Positions 40,721 through 43,474 of a stretch of DNA of 43,474 nt are shown one piece after another. Within the stretch, counting starts at the first letter, position 1, and each line of letters opens with the position of its first letter. The stretch comes from Zoogloea sp041911615 (GTDB lineage Bacteria; Pseudomonadota; Gammaproteobacteria; Burkholderiales; Rhodocyclaceae). The stretch is from the NCBI RefSeq assembly GCF_041911615.1, contig NZ_JAYROR010000024.1, forward strand, positions 1-43,474, written 5' to 3'. The notes below the pieces were generated by a model. It was not told where the DNA came from, did no database searches, and was given only the letters and a program-made list of their open reading frames with translations. The translations under genes were made by a program, and so were the position numbers.

Positions 40721-41494
40721 TCAGCCCGCCGCCGGACGGCGGCCGCGGCCCTTGCCCTCGCCCTTGACCTTGGGCGGCGCCTGGATCGCACCCGAGATGC
40801 GCGAGCGCAGCCGCGCGATGGCCTGGCTGTGGAGCTGGCAGACGCGGGACTCGGACACCCCGAGCACCTCGCCGATCTCGCGCAGGTTCATGTCCTGCTC
40901 GTAGTACAGACCCATCACGGTCTTCTCGCGCTCGGGTAGATCGTCGATGGCCTTGATCAGCACGTCGCGCATGTTGCTGTCGAGCAGCAGGGTGAGCGGG
41001 TCGTTGCCTTCGAGGGTGATGTGGCGCTCGAGGTAGTCGTCCTCGCCCTCGCCGGTGAAGTCCTCGAAATACACGAGCTGGTAGCCGCGCGCTTCCTGCA
41101 GCATGTGCTGGTACTCGGCCAGCGGCACGCCGAGGGAGTCAGCCAGCTCGGCCTCGGTGGGATGGCGGCCGTTCTGCTGTTCGAGCTGATGCACCGCCGC
41201 CTCGATGCGTCGCATGTCACGGCGCAGGCTGCGCGGCAGCCAGTCGTTCTCGCGCAGACCGTCGAGCATCGAACCACGGATGCGCTGCACCGCGTAGGTC
41301 TCGAACTGGGCGCCGAGCCCTTCCTCGTAGCGGTTGATGGCGTCAAGCAGGCCGAGCATGCCGTTCTGGATGATGTCCTCCACCTGCACGCTGGCCGGCA
41401 ACTTGGCCATCAGGTGGTAAGCGATGCGCTTGACCAGGGGCGCGTACTGGACGACGAGCTGCTCTTTATCGAGGGTGCCGGAAGCGGTGTACAT
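40721..41494 (-). CDS. fliA: RNA polymerase sigma-28 factor FliA
   Basis: A 257-residue sigma factor for late flagellar genes. Region 2 is YAPLVKRIAYHLMAKLPASVQVEDIIQNGMLGLLDAINRYE with RIRGSMLDGLRENDWLPRSLRR. Region 3 is HPTEAELADSLGV. Region 4 has REKTVMGLYYEQDMNLREIGEVLGVSESRVCQLHSQAIARLR. A basic tail (KGEGKGRGRR) is appended. Its antagonist FlgM and a FliA-type promoter are encoded at 38128-38510. It lies between flhG and motC on one strand, but 119 bases separate it from flhG and no clear promoter is seen there. The ribosome site is weak. Confidence 0.97.
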   Translation of the reverse strand: MYTASGTLDKEQLVVQYAPLVKRIAYHLMAKLPASVQVEDIIQNGMLGLLDAINRYEEGLGAQFETYAVQRIRGSMLDGLRENDWLPRSLRRDMRRIEAAVHQLEQQNGRHPTEAELADSLGVPLAEYQHMLQEARGYQLVYFEDFTGEGEDDYLERHITLEGNDPLTLLLDSNMRDVLIKAIDDLPEREKTVMGLYYEQDMNLREIGEVLGVSESRVCQLHSQAIARLRSRISGAIQAPPKVKGEGKGRGRRPAAG

Positions 41495-41613
41495 CTTTTG
41501 TCTGCTTTCTCGTCTGGTTTCGGGGTCGCGCGGCGCTCAGACTCTTCATCGGCAACGATAGGCTTTCATGCAGCCCGCGACACAACTTTTCACATTTTTG
41601 CTTTCTGCACTTT

Positions 41614-42399
41614 TCAGCTCGCCACGCCAGCCTGGGACGACCAGGCGCGCAGGCGGCGGATGAAGGCCTGGGCGCCTTCCGCCGGATGGCGCGCGCCCAG
41701 CGGCGTGGTCATCGCGTCGGCCAGCGGATCGCGCTCGACCTCGCCGCGCCACACCAGCGGCAGCCCGACGTGACGCGAGGTGAAGTCGTTGAGGCTGGCG
41801 AACAGCGCGGTGGCGTCGGCCCGGTCGCGGGCGCCGCTGACGGCGATCTCCAGCGATCCGGCGCCGGCGGCGGCCAGGCCCTTGATCCACTGGCAGGCGC
41901 CACGGGCGCCGACGCCGCTGGCCTCGACCACCAGCAGACGGCGGCCGGCGGCGCGGGCGAAGGGCGTGAGGTTGCGCACGTCGCCCGCGGTGTGGATGGC
42001 GAGCAGGTCGGCACGGCGCTGGAGTTCGCCGATGCCGGCCTCGAGCCGCGCGTGCTGGGCCTCATCGAGGAGCGGCACCGCCAGCACGGTCGCGGCGGCC
42101 GGAACGACCCACAGGCCGTCGGCCACCTCGCGCATGGTTTCGGTCACGTCGAACTGGCCCTGCAGGGCGCCGAGCAGGTCCCCCCCCTCGGGGTAGCCGA
42201 AGGCCGCCAGCAACGATCCGCGATCGGGCGCGTGTTCGTCGATGGCCACCACCCGGCGGGCGCCGTCGGTGAGGGCGGTGAGCGTCTGGACGGCCAGATC
42301 CCGCGGCGTGCGACCAGAGGTGAACAGGGCCACGACGGCGGACGGGGTGCGGCGGAACAGGCGGCGCAGGCCAGCGGCTTGGTCGGAGGCGTGGAGCAT
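41614..42399 (-). CDS. FlhG/FleN-like MinD family protein with lost P-loop
   Basis: A 261-residue protein directly after flhF (1 base between), the usual place of flhG/fleN, the ATPase that limits flagellar number. It keeps the MinD-type layout (a strand with VVALFTSG, helix, RRVVAIDEH, LLGAL, then LWVVPAA, VVEASGVGARGACQWIKGLAA). The nucleotide site is broken: the expected GKGGVGKT reads GRTPRDLA, with no lysine or threonine in place. The later DTGAG-like motif reads HTAGD. It probably does not hydrolyse ATP in the normal way. It could still bind FlhF or a regulator, or another flhG may exist elsewhere. Start chosen at the flhF junction. Confidence 0.75.
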   Translation of the reverse strand: MLHASDQAAGLRRLFRRTPSAVVALFTSGRTPRDLAVQTLTALTDGARRVVAIDEHAPDRGSLLAAFGYPEGGDLLGALQGQFDVTETMREVADGLWVVPAAATVLAVPLLDEAQHARLEAGIGELQRRADLLAIHTAGDVRNLTPFARAAGRRLLVVEASGVGARGACQWIKGLAAAGAGSLEIAVSGARDRADATALFASLNDFTSRHVGLPLVWRGEVERDPLADAMTTPLGARHPAEGAQAFIRRLRAWSSQAGVAS

Positions 42400-42400
42400 C

Positions 42401-43474
42401 TCAGAGCCCCCTGCGCAGTTGGGCGACATCGGCCTGGCCGGCGGCGGCCATCATCAGGCCGGCTTCGAGAGGCTCGAGTCGAAAGGGCGAATTGGCCGGC
42501 AGCTCGCGCAGCGCCTGGTCGAGCAGCGCGTCCCGGTCGGGCAGATGGAGGTCTTCGGGCACCCGCTGGCCGTTGGCGACGTAGTACACGTCCACCTGGT
42601 GGCGCACCGCCACGTCGAGCACCGGGGCCAGCGACATGGCCTCGTCCATCTTGGTGAGGATGACCCCGGCGAGACCGTCGCCGCCGTAGGCGTGGATCAC
42701 GTCGTCGAGGGTATCGCCGCGGCTGGTGGCGTTGAGCAGCAAGAGGCGCGACACCTTGCCGGCGCCGGTGAGCATGGCGGCCTGCTCGGCCACCATCTTG
42801 TCGCGCTGGCTCATGCCCATGGTGTCGATCAGCACCATGTGCTTGTCGCGCAGGCTGGCGAGGGTTTCGCGCAGGTCGGTGGCGTCGCGCACCACATACA
42901 CCGGCACGCCGAGGATGCGACCGTAGATGCGCAACTGCTCGTGGGCGCCGATCCGGTAGCTGTCGGTGGTGATCAGCGCGAGCTTGTCGGCGCCGTGGCG
43001 CACCACGCAGCGGGCGGCGAGCTTGGCGGTGGTGGTGGTCTTGCCGACGCCGGTGGGGCCGACCAGCGCGAACACGCCGCCGCGGTCGATGATGTCGGCG
43101 TCGCAGTCCATCGCCCGGAAGCGCTGCGCGAGGGCGGCGTGGAGCAGGCGGTGAGCGTCTTCGGGCGCTTCGTCCTCGGGGACCGCCTCGGCCAGTTCGC
43201 GGGCCAGGGTGGCGGAAAAGCCGGCTTCGAGCAGGTCGCCGATCAGGCGCGTACGGCCGGGTGCGCTGCGACTCATCTCGCCCCAGGCAAAGCCGGCGAG
43301 CTGGCGCTCGATCATGCCGCGGATGGCGGCGAGTTCGTTGGCCATCTGCGAGTTGGCGGATTCGAGGGCGCGGATGCGGGCCTCTTCCTCGATGCCGGCC
43401 GGACGCGGGCGGGCGGGCGCCTCGGCGGCGCGCGGCGCGTCGCTGCGCAGCGGGGAGCGCGGCTGCGCGGCGGC
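42401..43474 (-). CDS. flhF: Flagellar SRP-like GTPase FlhF, 5' part missing
   Basis: The last 357 residues of FlhF, the GTPase that sets the polar site of flagellar assembly. The gene runs out of the window at its N-terminal end, where the basic B domain and a Pro/Ala-rich linker would lie. A coiled stretch (IRALESANSQMANELAAIRGMI) leads into the N domain. The G domain has G1 VGPTGVGKTTTTAKLAA, G2-type TTDSYRIGAHEQLRIYG, G3 LIDTMGMSQRD (DTMG rather than DTAG, seen in other FlhF) and G4 LTKMDEA. The end abuts the flhG-like gene. FlhF implies polar flagellation. Confidence 0.95.
   Translation of the reverse strand, partial: AAAQPRSPLRSDAPRAAEAPARPRPAGIEEEARIRALESANSQMANELAAIRGMIERQLAGFAWGEMSRSAPGRTRLIGDLLEAGFSATLARELAEAVPEDEAPEDAHRLLHAALAQRFRAMDCDADIIDRGGVFALVGPTGVGKTTTTAKLAARCVVRHGADKLALITTDSYRIGAHEQLRIYGRILGVPVYVVRDATDLRETLASLRDKHMVLIDTMGMSQRDKMVAEQAAMLTGAGKVSRLLLLNATSRGDTLDDVIHAYGGDGLAGVILTKMDEAMSLAPVLDVAVRHQVDVYYVANGQRVPEDLHLPDRDALLDQALRELPANSPFRLEPLEAGLMMAAAGQADVAQLRRGL

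Noticed and set aside
41495..41613. Possible FliA or sigma-54 promoter upstream of fliA
   Set aside because: A GCCGAT element has no TAAA at the proper distance, and the only GG-N10-GC pair lacks TTGC. No promoter can be supported.

Overview
The window is GC-rich chromosomal DNA from a Gram-negative, polarly flagellated, piliated proteobacterium. Gene content and order point to a betaproteobacterium, most likely Rhodocyclales (Azoarcus, Aromatoleum, Thauera or Zoogloea relatives). The evidence is a Pseudomonas-like fimT-pilVWX-pilY1-pilE block, a flgBCDEFGHIJKL locus with sigma-54 promoters, and flhF-flhG-fliA-motCD. No rRNA, tRNA, IS element, CRISPR array or phage gene was seen. The taxonomic call rests on gene order and protein flavour, not on a marker gene.

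Layout. 1-664: 3' end of thiC and its terminator. 921-7467: minor-pilin operon with the PilY1 tip adhesin and two GC-rich hairpins around the last gene. 7585-10105: small membrane protein coupled to a K+ channel with TrkA-type domains, then a VanZ-like protein. 10146-11453: nitroreductase and its TetR regulator, each with a matching operator. 11472-13223: purB and a DUF2322 gene with a terminator. 13271-15457: UPF0114 membrane protein and class I fumarase, with promoter and terminator. 15608-18954: MASE3-PAS-GGDEF-EAL protein followed by a small metzincin-like secreted or anchored metalloprotease. 19029-24030: a sigma-54 activator, a palindromic upstream site, a sigma-54 promoter, a GntP-family permease and a CoA-transferase with an unusual C-terminal extension, together a probable short-chain acid uptake and activation module.

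24043-43474 is devoted to the flagellum. On the minus strand lie flgB-C-D-E | flgF | flgG-H-I-J | flgK-L-lipoprotein, then a PilZ gene. Each bar marks a hairpin and/or terminator followed by a recognisable -24/-12 promoter. Divergently, flgA, flgM and flgN lie on the plus strand, with a sigma-28-type promoter before flgM. Convergent to these is flhF-flhG-fliA-motC-motD on the minus strand. The flgB-flgA and flgF-flgG intergenic regions share TTGCCG half-sites and a CCAATTNGGCGCC motif, suggesting common enhancer control.

Most interesting points: the subdivision of the flg locus into four sigma-54 units with shared enhancer motifs; an FlhG/FleN homologue whose P-loop is destroyed; an uncharacterised HExxHxxGxxD protease beside a c-di-GMP enzyme; the extended CoA-transferase; and domain duplications in FlgK and FlgE. 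I did not find a clearly new multi-gene system. These are new-looking parts of known systems.
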